A stretch of DNA of 64,000 bases from Bursaphelenchus xylophilus (GCA_904066235.2 CAJFCV020000004.1:11656001-11720000), one strand, 5' to 3'. Counted from the first letter of the stretch, positions 1 through 12,400 are shown. Translations and numbers: made by a program. The notes: generated by a model not told the origin, from the letters alone.

Positions 1-2799
1 ACAACTGGATGCATTCAACCTCACCGGAAGATTGGTGGCCAACCCGTGGACGGACGAGCTCGTTTTCTCCGCATTCAACGCGCTGGCCGCGTTTCACACG
101 CTGGAGGTGGAGACCTACGAAGATGAGGTGGCAAAGAAGTTGACCAGCTTTGGCAAAGGGAAAACGCGGTATTCCGCCGCGAATAATTGGGAAAACATTA
201 AGGTAAAGTAACTTCAATATATTGAAACGTATAAATTTCCAGTTCTGGCTCAACTTCATGAAGGAAAATGACATTGAAGTCGATGCATTGGTGCAAGCAG
301 TCGGAATGAGAGCTATTATGAAGTAAGTTGTTGGGCGATCATAATACGAGCTCTGCATAGCAAAGAAAATGCTTCCTTTTGAGTGTAAAGAACAACCTTT
401 TATATGATCAATTTGTCGGAAAAATAATGAGCCCAATGTCGCTACGCCAATCGCGTCGCAGAAGTGAAAAGCAAAGTTTTTTCTTTGCGTTTTCCGCGGC
501 ACAATTCAATTTTCCGACGGTGATTTTTGCTGCGACAGAGTGCTCATTATTTTCCCGACAAACAGATATATTCTGACTGTAATACTGTATATTTTTAGAG
601 GGCTTACCCGCTTCGAACGCGAGACCCACAAGCCACAACCACCGATGGGGAAGACCACCATTCCAGCCAAGATGCACATTGAATGGCTCTCCTTCAATGA
701 CTTTTGTTTCCGTCCAACGTTTGCCGAGGACATCCCAATCGACTCACAGGTAGATTACAATGGTATTATAGTCTCTATCAGCCTGTCGAGAAAATAATGA
801 GCATTCTATCGCATAAAAAATCTCATCATCGCCGAGAAAATGAATTGTGTCGCAGCAAAATCAAATTACTTTTTACATACTTCAGCAATTCGATAGGCAC
901 GGCTAATTTTGCTCATTATTTTACCGACAGACTTATATGTAGTACCTTCTAACCAATGAACACCAATAATTGACAACGTGATTTTTGAGAGTATTATTTT
1001 AGGGGACCTTCTTCATGCTGACCTTCAAATTCAACCCCGAATTTATCGAAGATGAGGATCGAGAAGACGTCGTTCCCGAAGATGAATGTGTTTTCATTGA
1101 CTTCCATGGCTCACGGTTTGACCGCGAGCCCTACATGGTTGAAGGATCGCAGAAACGTAATGGATTCACGGAGCCTCTGTGTTTTGGCAGTCGATACGAA
1201 GTTCAGCTGGAAGTGAGGCATAAATACTCAATGCTTGAGACGGATGACGCCGGATCGGCTTGCAAATGCTACGAGGAAGACGCGGAGGACGATTTCACAT
1301 GCCGATCGAGGTGCAGATACGACCATATCAAGGTATGTTTTGGTCGTATTTTTGATGTCTTGCGCATTAATACGCTAGGTTTTTAATTTTGTTTAGGAGC
1401 TCTGCAAATGCATTCCAATCGCGTTGGCTGACCTCGTTGAGAAAGACGAAGACACTAACGCCAAGAACTTGACTTACTGTAACTATCAGAATTGCGATAT
1501 TGAGTAAGTTTTGAAGTCAAACCCTTAATGATAAAATCACCATTTCCAGTCCATCCTCCGATAACTTCGATGAGCTCGAATGCACAAAGAAGTGCGTCCG
1601 TGACTGCGAACAAACCCACTACAGCATCAAGACCTTCCAAAGAGGTCGAGTGGTGATGCTGTCGCCGGATGGAAAGCCCTCCGTTGCGGACAACGTCCTC
1701 AGCATGGCAGTTCAGTTCGGATCGTTCGAGTATTTGGAAGTGTCGCAGAAATACGCGTACACATTTTCCTCGTTCATTGGCGATGCCGGAGGAGCTTTGG
1801 GAATGTGGCTGGGATTATCAATTCTAAGTGTGCTGCAGGTAATCTAGCAATGGGAAACAGAGGGGTATTTCACCCCACCTTATTAAAAAAAATAAAAAAT
1901 CTTGTGAATAACAAGCGGCCCATAGAGATATGGGGCCTATGCCAAAACTGCACGCAAAACTTGAAGAAAATATGAGCGTCGCGCTTGGAGTAGACGGGTC
2001 CACACCTGCAGGCAACCTCATTGCGGACAGCTAGAAGAACCACGGAGATTCTGCGGGAATTTTTGGAAATCAGCCAACATTTGCTTAGAAAAGGGAGTTT
2101 AAACGATGAATTTGTCAGTTAGACGTTGAGAATTAAGTTCACTAGTGTATAAATGGCTTGAATAGTGACCATAAAGTTAAACTGGTATTTTTAAAGGTTC
2201 AGAAACCATTTTTTTTTAAACTGCCATAGCTTTGAAAGCGGTGGATGAATTCAATAGATTTGTGTACTTACCAGCACCAGGCACGTCAAACTGAGATAAC
2301 CTAAAACAATATGCCAAAAAAAGACGCGAAAAAGCGTTTTGTCGGGGAAGAAATGGGGAATTTTGGGGGCGAGAGAGTACGCTTTTGCGTGTCTCTTTTC
2401 TCTCTTTCTCTGCGAAATCAAGACGAAGTGTAAAAAACCGATAACGAAGGGTCTGTTCCGGTTACCGGACTCCTGAGTTTGACGTGCCAGGGAGTTGTCA
2501 ATGCAAAACTTTCATCATCCTATGTAGATTACGGTAGAAAAATCGTAATTCTAATCGGCAGATGTCAGCTGTCTACATAGTGGTTGCCCACAACAGTCGC
2601 TATTTTTAAATAATGTTATCAATTCTTTCCTTCTTCCCCATAGTAACCCAATTCTTTCCAGGGCTTTGTCTTTATGACCCAAACCGCCACCAAAACAGTG
2701 TCAACCCGACTAACCGGACAAAGTGTTCGTCGACGGGACGACAAGCAAGCCGACGCGCTGCCGGAAAAGACCAACGTCAGTAATATCCCAATTGCATAA
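1..2799 (+). CDS. DEG/ENaC (amiloride-sensitive) cation channel subunit A, 5' truncated by window edge
   Basis: Seven exons: 1-202, 243-322, 599-749, 1003-1332, 1397-1503, 1550-1838, 2662-2799. All joins keep frame, giving 431 residues plus stop. By alignment with channel B (9490-12828) only the first exon (about 90 residues with TM1) is missing. Visible: a Cys-rich extracellular region (exons 4-6), then the family signature before TM2 (SFIGDAGGALGMWLGLSIL), which includes the G-L-S pore residues, and a short basic cytoplasmic tail ending NIPIA. Family knowledge: subunits form trimeric plasma-membrane Na+ or proton/peptide-gated channels, often in neurons or gut. The exact gating stimulus cannot be read. 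Intron 3 (323-598) and intron 4 (750-1002 region) hold M1 elements, and the last intron is 823 bp of repeats. A poly(A) signal AATAAA overlaps the stop (2798-2803). Closest relative in the window is channel B, with matching exon 2/3 boundaries (exon 3 is 80 nt in both). Confidence 0.93.
407..570. mobile_element. M1 MITE in intron of channel A
   Basis: Inverted-repeat element with ends resembling TTTGTCGGAAAAATAATGAG and CTCATTATTTTCCCGACAAA. Belongs to M1 sub-type A (inner end AATGAGC). Non-coding, wholly inside an intron. Confidence 0.8.
771..937. mobile_element. M1 MITE in intron of channel A
   Basis: Ends ATCAGCCTGTCGAGAAAATA and TATTTTACCGACAGACTTAT; same sub-type A interior as the copy at 407-570. 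Lies inside the intron between exons 3 and 4. Confidence 0.8.
1839..2661. repeat. Repeat-filled last intron of channel A
   Basis: Holds a right-hand M4 fragment (about 1917-2000, with TGAGCGTCGCGCTTGG), then a dispersed repeat R5 (about 2030-2600) interrupted by a T5 element at 2282-2486. R5 recurs at 5395-5560 and, inverted, at about 23140-23540. Confidence 0.7.
2282..2486. mobile_element. T5 MITE (CACGTCAA ends) with 5-bp duplication CCAGG
   Basis: Termini CACGTCAAACTGAG and CTGAGTTTGACGTG. Flanked by CCAGG at 2277-2281 and 2487-2491. The R5 copy near 23280 is an empty site: removing the element plus one CCAGG leaves a sequence that aligns to it without gaps. Confidence 0.88.
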
Positions 2800-3181
2800 T
2801 AAATAATATCTCAAACAACATAATCCATTTGTTCATACGGTATATTACAGAGTACGAAATAAATATTGAAGTCCATGGTTTTGTTGTGCAATTATTGCAA
2901 GACATACAAACGTAATTGACAAACAACCCGGTCCTCTTAGCGCACACTTCTTCATCGTCTTTGTAGACCACTTAATGAACGTTTTGTAGGCACTAATTGT
3001 CGCACAAAGCCCGGATTCTCGGCAAAATATTTTCACATTCCAATGTAGTTTTACACAACAGACAACGTTAGTGCCATTGGGAACCAATACAGGTTAAGGA
3101 TGAGCGGAATTGTAACTGTTTTTTGAGAAGAATGTCGTCGACTCATGAAACACTTTCGAGCTCCCCGTTAGGATACGAATA
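2800..3181. other. Intergenic, channel A to receptor A
   Basis: AT-rich 3' flank of channel A and 5' flank of receptor A. I see no further gene, repeat copy or clear promoter motif. Confidence 0.5.
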
Positions 3182-3449
3182 ATGCTGCCGACCTGGGCCT
3201 TCATTGTCTTCTATTCCTATGGTATTCCGTTGCTGTCGGTGTACTCGTTGATTGCATACACACTACTGACCAAGCGGAGGGAGTTTCCGACAACTTTTTA
3301 TCGATTGGTGGCTATTTTTGCGATCCAGGTGGGTGTTAATGAACTTGGAATATAAATCTTTGTGTGTTCAGAATATTTTTCGTGATAAAACCCGTTGAAA
3401 TGCTCCGAAATACATAAAAAACGGCTGTAAATTGAACGCAATGCACCCT

Positions 3450-3700
3450 ACAGTACCTACAAAAAATTTGGTTTAAAGCTCTCTTGCAATGTGCTATTTA
3501 GACGACGGATTTTCTGAAACTTTTCCGCGGCAAGAGCCTTTGCAAAGCCCAAAATTTTTTGACATTCTCAACAGAGTGCCCTAGTCATATACAGCTGTTT
3601 TTTACACTACTAGCATGTCTTACACGGGTGTCATCGTGACGCATTTTCTGGACATACAGAGATGTTGTTCTCATCATCAAGCCATGTAAAATCAAACCAT
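3450..3700. repeat. Dispersed repeat R6 in receptor A intron 1
   Basis: Shares blocks such as GTGTCATCGTGACGCATTTT (here at about 3632) with about 54120-54380, where one block is inverted. Non-coding. Confidence 0.5.
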
Positions 3701-3937
3701 TGATTTGTAGGACATAATCGGTTACATCAATGCTCAACTCTGCATCCGCGGCGCCCTCAGTATGTTCGTACATACCCATTTCTTTGCCTCGTTGGAGACG
3801 CGCCACCAATGGTTCCCGGTGTTCTTTATTTTTACTCGATTCGCCACCGAATTGTATGGAGAACTCGGGACAGTGATCTTGGCGACCTATCGTATCAGCG
3901 CTATGGTGTTCCCGCTGACACACAATCAATTATGGAG

Positions 3938-4164
3938 CACGTCAATCCAAAATAGAAGAAAAAATTTCCCGCCCCTTTTTTGGTGATTCGTTCAAAATCC
4001 GATAAAACGCATTTTCTTATCTTTCTTCTTCCTTTTCGAGAAAAAAACAATTATTTCGGGCGAGAAAAAGTGCCGATAATTTCGCGACATTTCGTCTCTC
4101 TTTTAAACCAATGAAAACGGTACGAAGTTTCGAAACGGTTCAGGAAATGCGCTGGATTGACGTG
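3938..4164. mobile_element. T5 MITE inserted in coding exon, 5-bp duplication TGGAG
   Basis: Termini CACGTCAATCC and GGATTGACGTG. TGGAG is present on both sides (3933-3937, 4165-4169). The interior is nearly the same as copies at 43653-43884 and 52231-52468, read in the opposite orientation. No coding capacity. Confidence 0.92.
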
Positions 4165-5164
4165 TGGAGGAAATATCTGCCAGTTCTGCTCGCTTTTCAT
4201 TTTGCCGCTCCGTTTTGCTTGTACAGCTTTATTTTCTGGAACAACGGGACTATTGAATGCGCCTACAAGAATGGACAGGTGGAGGGTTGCATGCTCAACT
4301 ATGACCACACAGTCTTGTTGTTTGGATTTGTAAGGACTTGTTTTAATTGCCAGTATAACTACTTCTTACGGCGTGAGAAACCAAATGTCCAAAAAATTTT
4401 ATTTTTTGTCCCACCGAAAAAGAAAATGCAAAAATGCAACCAGTAAAATAACTATGTACTAAGCATTTAGAATGCCAGTTTTTTCCGTTGTTAGCGCAGA
4501 ATTGGCTTTGTTTCCCACGCCTTAAAAGAAACTTTGCTGCCCTTTGCAGCACCTCAAACTTGCCCAATTTTAGCTTTACATAATCCACATCAATCAATTT
4601 TTATTTCTGGTAATACCCATCATATCCGCCTTGCTTAACCTCATCGCCTTGGTGTTGCTCTATTCAAGAAAGAGACTTCTCAAATCACAAAGAACATGGA
4701 AGCATGAGATCAATCTGTCGTTGAATACGGCAGCTACATTCATTAGCCACGTGGGCTATGGACTTATTACGGTAAGTATAGGGGAAAGCTACCTTAGCAA
4801 AAGAAAATATAAGCTACTTCCCTTGTGGTGCAATATGGGCCCCCTTGACCTCATATAAATTAATTCTCAGGGTCCCCAATTACATAACATCCAGAAGATA
4901 CCATCTTTCTTTCAGCAACGAATTCTCCTCCCGTACACGAAACTGGACTTGGGCTTCGTTACCTTTGTTCTGGGCTGTGTTATCCCGCTGATTCAAGACG
5001 CCTCAATCTTCATTATGGTGACCTCTCTCCTAATCGCATCCGAGCGCCTACGCAGTGAAGTCCTCAAGATATTTGTCAAACCGTGGATGATCGCATCATG
5101 GGGCTCCAAATTCTCTAGCACTCTATCCCCACAGCTTGGCACTGTGTTCAATGCGAGGTCATAG

Positions 5165-6059
5165 AAATCCACTAGCTTCAACGTAATGAGATCCTCGGTT
5201 CCTCGTCAACACGATCAGACACCGGTTATTCTAATATGCTGTTCTAGAAAAGCTCACTCAATCTCCAACAATATAAATAAACACGGTTATCCTCCGAAAT
5301 ATTACAACACAAGACGGCCAAAATACACACAATAGATTCGAATATCGCGAGTAGCCGATCGCTCACTCGTCGGACCCAAACTTTGAAAATAAACTCCCTT
5401 AACTTTGAAAGCAGTGGGTGAATTCAAAGATCTGTCTACTTATCAGTGTCAGGAAGTCGTCAATGCAAAATTTCTATCATACTACGTACAGTACGGGGTG
5501 AAAATCGTAATTAACCTGAAAAGGTTGCCCGCAGTTTCGCGACTCCTCTCACTCTGCCGCTTCTTGACAATTGTCCACACGCTCTGAAGGCCAACCGCTC
5601 GCTCAGGTTGCGACTTCCAAACTGATCTTCATTCCCAAATCCCCGTCTCGGTCGATTGGGGCGGAATGCCAATATCCTTTCGGGTTTCATTTCGAGATGC
5701 AGCGACGGGTTTAATGCTGTTGCGGTGGCCGTGGGCCACCGTATTGATCCTTTTCTTTCGCCTTTCCAAGGTTGATGTCATCTCTTAAAGTCTCTATGAA
5801 AGGTATGTGTCGCTTCAAAGTACTCAACATTTCTCCAGAATTTTAAAAAGTTTGGAGAAAAGAGCCGTACAAAAACCTTTCCGCAAGCATCACCTATTGC
5901 TGTCTGAACGTCCTTCTACTAAAAGTACAACGAGCAGAGTTTTAGTGCTCTCGCACTTAGAATACAAGTTGGTTCCTTATCGCACTTTACACATACAACC
6001 AGAATGTTTAACAGGCACGACAAGCACTAACACGCAGTAAGTCCCCAAATTCACACTCA
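5165..6059. other. Intergenic between the two receptors
   Basis: Contains an R5 fragment (about 5395-5560). The stretch 5580-5800 is GC-richer and unique and may hold receptor B's promoter, but I see no decisive motif. Confidence 0.5.
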
Positions 6060-7719
6060 ATGTTGCCGGTCTGGTCGTTTGTTTTGTTCTACCTCTACGG
6101 TATCCCATTGGTACTTCTGTATTCTCTAATAATATATGTCCTGTTGTCAAGGAGGACGTATTTTTCCTCCGCGTTTTACACACTCGTGGCAATCTTTGGA
6201 ATCCAGGTGAATTTTGGTATTAAAAAGAGGTCAAAAAAAAGCCTTCTCAGTTTGCCGTAATCTTGAAGCTATCGTTAAAACATTCGTTGTTTTTGGAGTT
6301 GTTGGAAAACCTTTGTTTCAGGACATTACCTGCTACATAAACGCCCAATTTGTTCTTCGCGGACCACTATGTGAATTCATGTACGCGAACTTCTTTTACT
6401 CATTGGAGATTATATATCAAAAATATCCCATATTCTTCATCTTTATTCGCTTCGCCACCGAGTTGAATGGCCAAATCGGCACCGTAATCCTCGCTGTTTA
6501 TCGGATCACTGCGCTAGTTGCACCACTTAAGCATGAAGCTGTATGGAAGGGTTGTCTTCCTTATTTGCTTACCATCTTTTTCGCAATGCCATTTTGTCTA
6601 TATGGGTTTGTATTCCTGAACATGGGAAAGTTGGAATGTTCGAGGAAAGGGGGCAAAGTGACTGGCTGCTTCATTAACTATGATCATTCGGTGCTATTGT
6701 ACGGGGTGAGCAAACAAACAATTTTTCAGCGATATCAGTCTGTCGGGAAAATAATGAGCGACTGTCGCTTCGCCAGTCGTGTCGCAAAAGCGAAAAGTTA
6801 TTTAATTTTGCGACGACACAATTCATTTTCTCCGCGGCAATGCTAATATTTTCGATGCGACAGAATGCTCATTACTTTCCCGACAGACTGATATATAATT
6901 CCTAGTTGTCCATCATCGACATCAATCAAGTTTTGTTCGTGGTTGTGCCAACAACGTCTGGAGTGCTCAACCTTTTGTCACTGTTCCTTCTGTATTCACG
7001 AAGAAAGAACCTCAGATCGCAGAGGACGTGGAGACATGAGATCAGTCTATCTCTGAGCACGTGCGCAATTTTTGTCAGCCACATTGGCTATGGCGTAATT
7101 ACGGTAAGCTGTCACACACCAAATAGAGAAAGAGACCGCTCACGGGAGAGACGGGACAGAGAAATGACTCTGATCAATCATCTTTCCACTCCCGTCTCTC
7201 TACAGTGGGGGACCTGTTCCAGTGGCAAAAAACGTACCATTTTGCAACCGGGAAGTATAAATAATGTGGCTAAATGCTTCCCTCTCCAAGTGAAAAAGCT
7301 TTATTTTGAAGGGCGCGCCCTTTTTTCCTCATAAAAAGAGCGGGCGTGCTTTTGAAATTTTAGTTTTTTTTCACTTGGAGAGGGAGGTATTTTGCCACAT
7401 TTTTTGATGCTTCCCGGGCCCAAAGTGGTACGTTTTTTGTCACTAGATCAGGTCCCCCACTGTAACTTTGCTATATCTCTTTCAGCAGCAAGTTCTCCAC
7501 CGGTACATGGAACTGGACCTACAGCTTATTACGTTTATCCTAGGCTGTGTGATCCCTTTGATCCAAGACACTTCCATCTTGACCACGGTCACCTTTCTTC
7601 TCATATCGAAAACCATACGCCGCGAGGTTGCTAAATTGACAGTCGAACAGCTGAGAAGAACTCCTATTTTGTCGAGCATCTCCATTTCTTCTACGACTCC
7701 ATTCTACCTGAAACAATAA
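6060..7719 (+). CDS. Srg-superfamily (srv/srg-like) chemoreceptor B
   Basis: Exons 6060-6206, 6322-6705, 6906-7103, 7486-7719 give 320 residues. The start is the ATG opening exon 1, chosen because it begins TM1 (MLPVWSFVLFYLYGIPLVLL) and matches receptor A's start. Hydrophobic segments fit seven passes. Landmarks: RFATELNGQIGTVILAVYRI around TM3, CFINYDHSVLLYG at the exon 2 end, RSQRTWRHEISLSLS before TM6, and ITFILGCVIPLIQ in TM7. It is a tandem paralogue of receptor A with identical intron phases. Family role: membrane chemoreceptor of sensory neurons, ligand unknown. Introns 2 and 3 hold M1 and M2 elements. AATAAA follows the stop by a few bases. The frame is undisturbed. Confidence 0.88.
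6735..6891. mobile_element. M1 MITE in receptor B intron 2
   Basis: Perfect-type ends TCAGTCTGTCGGGAAAATAA and a near-complement at the other end (CGACAGACTGA), flanked by TA on both sides. Confidence 0.88.
7203..7462. mobile_element. M2 MITE in receptor B intron 3
   Basis: Ends CAGTGGGGGACCTG and CAGGTCCCCCACTG with TA duplications at 7201-7202 and 7463-7464. The interior is a long foldback (CCATTTTGCAACCGGGAAGT matched by its complement near 7400). Confidence 0.9.
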
Positions 7720-9489
7720 TAAATAAAGATTTTTTCACTTGATCTTGTTTTGTTTTTGTGATCTGTGAAATGTAGTACAAGCTATGCAAGAGTTCTCGGA
7801 ACAGGAAGATGGTTAAACATTTTTACAGCCGCTCTAACTTCTGGCTGCACTTGTTTTTTCATTAGCGGTGCTTTTTTATTATTATAGCTGATTGTGCGTT
7901 TCACACATAAAGGTCTGTGTTGTACATGGCAAAAAACTTACCATTTTGCATCCGGGAAGTATCAAATATGCAGCAAAACACTTCACTTTCCCCCACCAAA
8001 GAGCGGGCACACTTTGAAATTGGAATTTTTTCACGTGGAGAGGGAGGTATTTTGCTGATTTTTTAATACTTCCGGACGCAAAATGGTACGTTTTTCACAA
8101 CGGGATCATGTCCGACAATGTTTCATGTTTTTGAAGACATATTCAAAACTCCTAGCAATCGATTCTCTCAACGCTTGTTGAATATCCTGGCCGTCCCTGC
8201 GAAGCGCTAAAATTTTCAGGAATTAATATGTGGCCAATGAGAAAACTGTGCGCAAAACTTAAGACATTTAAGGAAGCTCTAGGCCTCGCGCTAGGGACGC
8301 CTCCCTTGGAGTAGTCCTTCCGGACAGTCGCCGGACTGAAATCGGCGACACGCACTGCGATAAATCCAAAGGCTTTGTGTGCCCTGTGCAATTTCTTGCT
8401 TTAATCCAATCTTGCTTTGATCCAATAGGCCTTTTTTTGGCTGTCGATCGCACCCATACTTTTTCGCACGTCGAAAACGCCAAAAATCAGTCCGGCGACT
8501 TTTAGGAAGGCCTAGTGGGAAATCAAGTTCCACAAAGCTTGCAACAAATACAACCCTCGACTTACCTGAATCAAAGTTTGTTTCGATCCGCCTCAATATT
8601 TTTACACCAAAATTTCCCGATCTCACGTTGGTCTTTCTTCCGGAAAAAAGCTCCAGAAATGAAAAAAAAACCTCTAATTTTACTTGCTTTTTTATTATTA
8701 CACTGTAATCGCGGCGCCTACTAATCAAAAGAATATGTGCAAACTAACATCAGTTCCGCCACTCATCCCTCTGTTGTTCTTAGAAACAATAACATTTCAC
8801 TGCCGGAAACATCTCAGCAACCGAACTGGTGGGAGAGGTGTTTTTCAGATGTAATAAAAAACCCGCGCTTGGTCTTGGTCTTACAGCTCGACGTTCCGAC
8901 GTTTCTTGCCGTGTGTAATGAACGTCATCGCACAAATCGAGAATTTTGGGGACGTTGACGTTTAAAACAGTTTAAACTCGAAGTTAAGACTGCGGTAATA
9001 TCGAAAAGAATTTTAATCGAAATAGACTTCTAGACCTTCAGGTTGGGTGGGGGTGGGGAGCTGGGACTGGAAATTTAGCTGACTTAAAATTGTGGCTACA
9101 GGGGGGAGCTGATCCAGGGGAAAAAACGTACCATTTTGCTTTCAGGAAGTATCAAAAAATGTGGCAAAATACCTCCCTTTCCAAGTGAAAAAACTCAGAT
9201 TTCAAAAGCGCGCCCTCTTTTTCGTGAGCGAAAAAAAGGGGGGAAAAACTTTCAAAACAAAGTTTTTTCACTTGGAGAGGGAACCATTTTGCCACATTTT
9301 TGATACTTCCCAAAATGGTACGTTTCTTGCCACAGATGTATATACGTTGCAAAAAGTCCCCAAATTTTTGCAACTTGCCACCCGCAGTTTTCCCGACAGA
9401 CTACGGACAATTCTTTTCACATTCCACGCAATTACTCTTTAAAATACGGTCCTCCATAATTTTTACCCATATTCCTTGCGTTTTTCAGA
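7720..9489. repeat. Intergenic repeat cluster, receptor B to channel B
   Basis: Contains a degenerate M2 (about 7926-8112), an M4 right-hand fragment (about 8200-8311), an M3 (8312-8515, ends TAGTCCTTCCGGACAGTCGC and AGGAAGGCCTAG), unique AT-rich DNA (8516-9095), and another degenerate M2 (about 9100-9336). No gene seen. Confidence 0.65.
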
Positions 9490-12400
9490 ATGGCGGAGGA
9501 CACATTCAACCTGCGGAAGGCATGGACCAATTTCGTTCATATGCCCTTTCGGCATAAGGCCTTTTGGTTCCTCGCCATTTTTCTGTTGATTTTAACCGTC
9601 CGAGACACCTTCAATCTGTTCAACGAATATCTTGACGATCCAATGAAAGCGGACATGAATATGATCCTTAATGAGACTATGACCCTGCCGAATATTACTT
9701 TCTGTATTCCAACCAAACAAGTTTTGAGTCATTTTCCGAATGGAAATGACACAGCGACGGTCATCGTAAGTTGGCAATGCAGACGCGTTCGTAAAGTTGC
9801 TGGAGCAATCGTTACCACGGTGTGGAAAAAATCAGGGTGCCAGCGACAGCCCGAAAAAGCCAATTGCACGGTGCAAAAGGCAAGAGATTGCACAGTGCAA
9901 AGTGAACTTTAGTTTTTGCACAGTGCATGTCGCAGAAATGAAATCATTTGCAGAAAAATCAGGGTGCGAGCGACAACCCGAAAAAGCCTATTGCACTGTG
10001 CAAAAAGCAAGAAATTGCACAGTGCAAAGTGAACTTTCGTTTTCGCACAGTGCATGGCGCAGAAGTGAAATCATTTGCAAAAAAAATCAGGGTGCGAGCG
10101 ACACTCCGAAAAAGCCAATTGCACGGTGCAAAAGGCTAGGAACCGCACAGTGCAAAGTGAATTTTCGTTTTTGCACAGTGCATGTCGCAGAAATGAAATC
10201 ATTTGCAGAAGAATCAAGGTGCGAGCGACAGCCCGAAAAAGCCTATTGCACTGTGCAAAAAGCAAGAAATTGCACAGTGCAAAGTGAAATTTTGTTTTCG
10301 CACAGTGCATGTCGCAAAACTTGCTCCAGCGACTTTGACAAGAACAAGTAAAGTCACAAGTCATTTTCAGAAACAATTGGCAAAATTCAAGAACAACGAA
10401 GAGATGTTGAAGAAGCGCTGGCCTCCAGAACTGGCTCTGCACGCCTTCCAGAGTTTAGCAGCCATGTTCACCGTCGAAAGAGAGATGCTGGGAAGCCATA
10501 TGGCGCAGGTGTTGTATCGGTTCAACAATCCGCCAAAAGGCCGAGAATTTTTGAATGAAAAGAGGAAGGGAATCCAGGTATGGTGCGGATAAATGACAGT
10601 AATCAGTTTGATGTTTAGTTCTGGGTGGACCAAATGGCAAAGAGGAATCTGACGTTCGACGAAATCTTCCAGAAAGCTGGGAAAGAGGTCTTAATGAAGT
10701 AAGCTATCTCTTAGTGCTTTAGCGACTTTTCAAGCACCTATATTATGCTCTGAAAATGTAAACCACCATTCTTTCAGGTCGATAAAGCAGATGGTTCGAA
10801 TCACCAAAGACGATGAGGGTCCGAGGATCAAATTGTGGCCCAAAATCACTTGGATTTCCAGAACCTACGTCTGCTTTCAGCCAACCTATGATGAGGACAA
10901 TTACAAACCGATTGCAGACCAAGTAAGTCGGTAGCTTATAACGCACAGTGGGGGACCTGATCTAGTGGCAAAAAACGTACCATTTTGCATCCGGGAAGGA
11001 TCAAAAATATCAAAATACCTCAAAAAAAAACTTCATTTTGAAAGGCGCACCAATTCCCTCACAAAAAGAGCGGGCGCGCTTTTGAAATCGACATTTTTTT
11101 AATTGGAAAGGGAAGCGTTTTGCCACATTTTTGATATCCCGGATGCCAAATGGTACATTTTTTGTCACTGGATCAGGTCCCCCACTGTAGCAATAAAAAT
11201 AGCAGGAAGATGAAATTCCGTCTGCAACTCCTTTTCTGATTTTGATTGGGAATCGCGATAGCGATTAATCGCTGCAATTTGATTTGACATAGATTCAGTC
11301 GTCATTTTCAGGGATCTTTCTTCTTTCTTCAAGTGGTCCAGAACAAAGCGAATGAGAACACGGAAGAAAGCAAGAGATGTATTAGTGTCGACTTCCACGG
11401 CTACCCATTCGATTGGTCCAAGTTCACGGAAGGCGGCGGGACCAGTCGAGATGGATATCATGAAAACTTGTGCCCTGGACTTCGGCATGACGTCACTGTG
11501 GAAGTGAAGAACAAATACGACATGTTGGAGAACGACGAGGCCGGAACTGCTTGTCGCGATTTCAGCGACGAGGATGAGGATGAATTCACATGCAGGACAA
11601 GATGTCGCATGGAGTTGATTAGAGTGAGTGGCGGGTTTTTGAATGCTCCTATGTAGTACCTTGGCGATTTTAGTGTTTTATTTCAGGAGTTATGTCATTG
11701 TACGCCGATCACAACCAAATATTTGGCGGAGGATGGGGACTTGGAGACTTTCCCGCCTTGTAATTACAGTCAGTGTGTTATTGAGTAAGTTTACAGGCAA
11801 TTGATGATATGACTTCTTTGTCAACTCATTATTAGACTTGTAGGCCTTGAAATCAGCTTGCAAAGGGTACCAAGTTCTACGCTCAGATTCTGATAAGACT
11901 TGGCACAAAATTGGAAGTATCCTTTTTGAGACAGCCACGGGACTTCTAGCTCGCGCTTTGTAGAAATGACCGGGGTTTTTAGATTGAAAATTGGGAAAAA
12001 TGTGACATTTTTTTGCGGATTTCGGCATGGAAAGATTACTTATATCGCAGAGAGTAACCTTTTCAAAAAGAATCATCTTTTTCCAAGCGAAACTTAGAAG
12101 AATGTGGCCAAAAGGTGTTTTTCTTTCTCTGCCCGCTCTCCGCATTTTATGTACCCTCTCGACGCCAAATATCGTTTTGGCTGTCTTTTGCTAAGCCCAC
12201 GCTGAAACTTTCAGGGATTGAGGTGTACCTTTCCTATGACATGTGTGCGAAGTTTAAAGAAAATCTGACCGTCCCAAGAATGCAGAACTTCCTTTCTATC
12301 CATTGTAATTTCCAAACTTTTTTCAGCGTTCAAAAGCAAAGTAACCGATCAGAACAGGCCTGTACCAAACGTTGCTATCGCGACTGCCATCAGCTTCGGT

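Larger units (their letters stand above)
3182..5164 (+). pseudogene. Srg-superfamily (srv/srg-like) chemoreceptor A, coding exon interrupted by a transposon
   Basis: Exons 3182-3328, 3711-4329, 4574-4771, 4916-5164. Ignoring the 227-bp insertion at 3938-4164 and one copy of its TGGAG duplication, the frame is intact for 326 residues and the exon lengths match receptor B (147, 387 vs 384, 198, 249 vs 234). Seven-TM serpentine pattern: TM1 in exon 1 (FIVFYSYGIPLLSVYSLIAY), then a conserved FYRLVAIFAIQ at the exon 1 end, YRISAMVFPL in the TM3 region, and QRTWKHEI in the third inner loop. Role by family: G-protein-coupled chemosensory receptor in sensory neurons; ligand unknown. With the insertion retained, translation stops soon after residue TGG at 3933. 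A splice using GTGTTC at 3910 and TTCAG before 4144 would restore frame, so loss of function is likely but not certain. Confidence 0.8.

Noticed and set aside
9831..10338. CRISPR array, because of regularly spaced repeats
   Set aside because: Units are contiguous 127-bp tandem repeats without unique spacers, in a eukaryotic intron.
9797..10351. Open frame of about 184 codons with repeated Cys/Lys-rich peptides
   Set aside because: It is the 127-bp tandem array inside channel B intron 1 read in frame; period 127 is not a multiple of 3 and composition is that of the DNA repeat.
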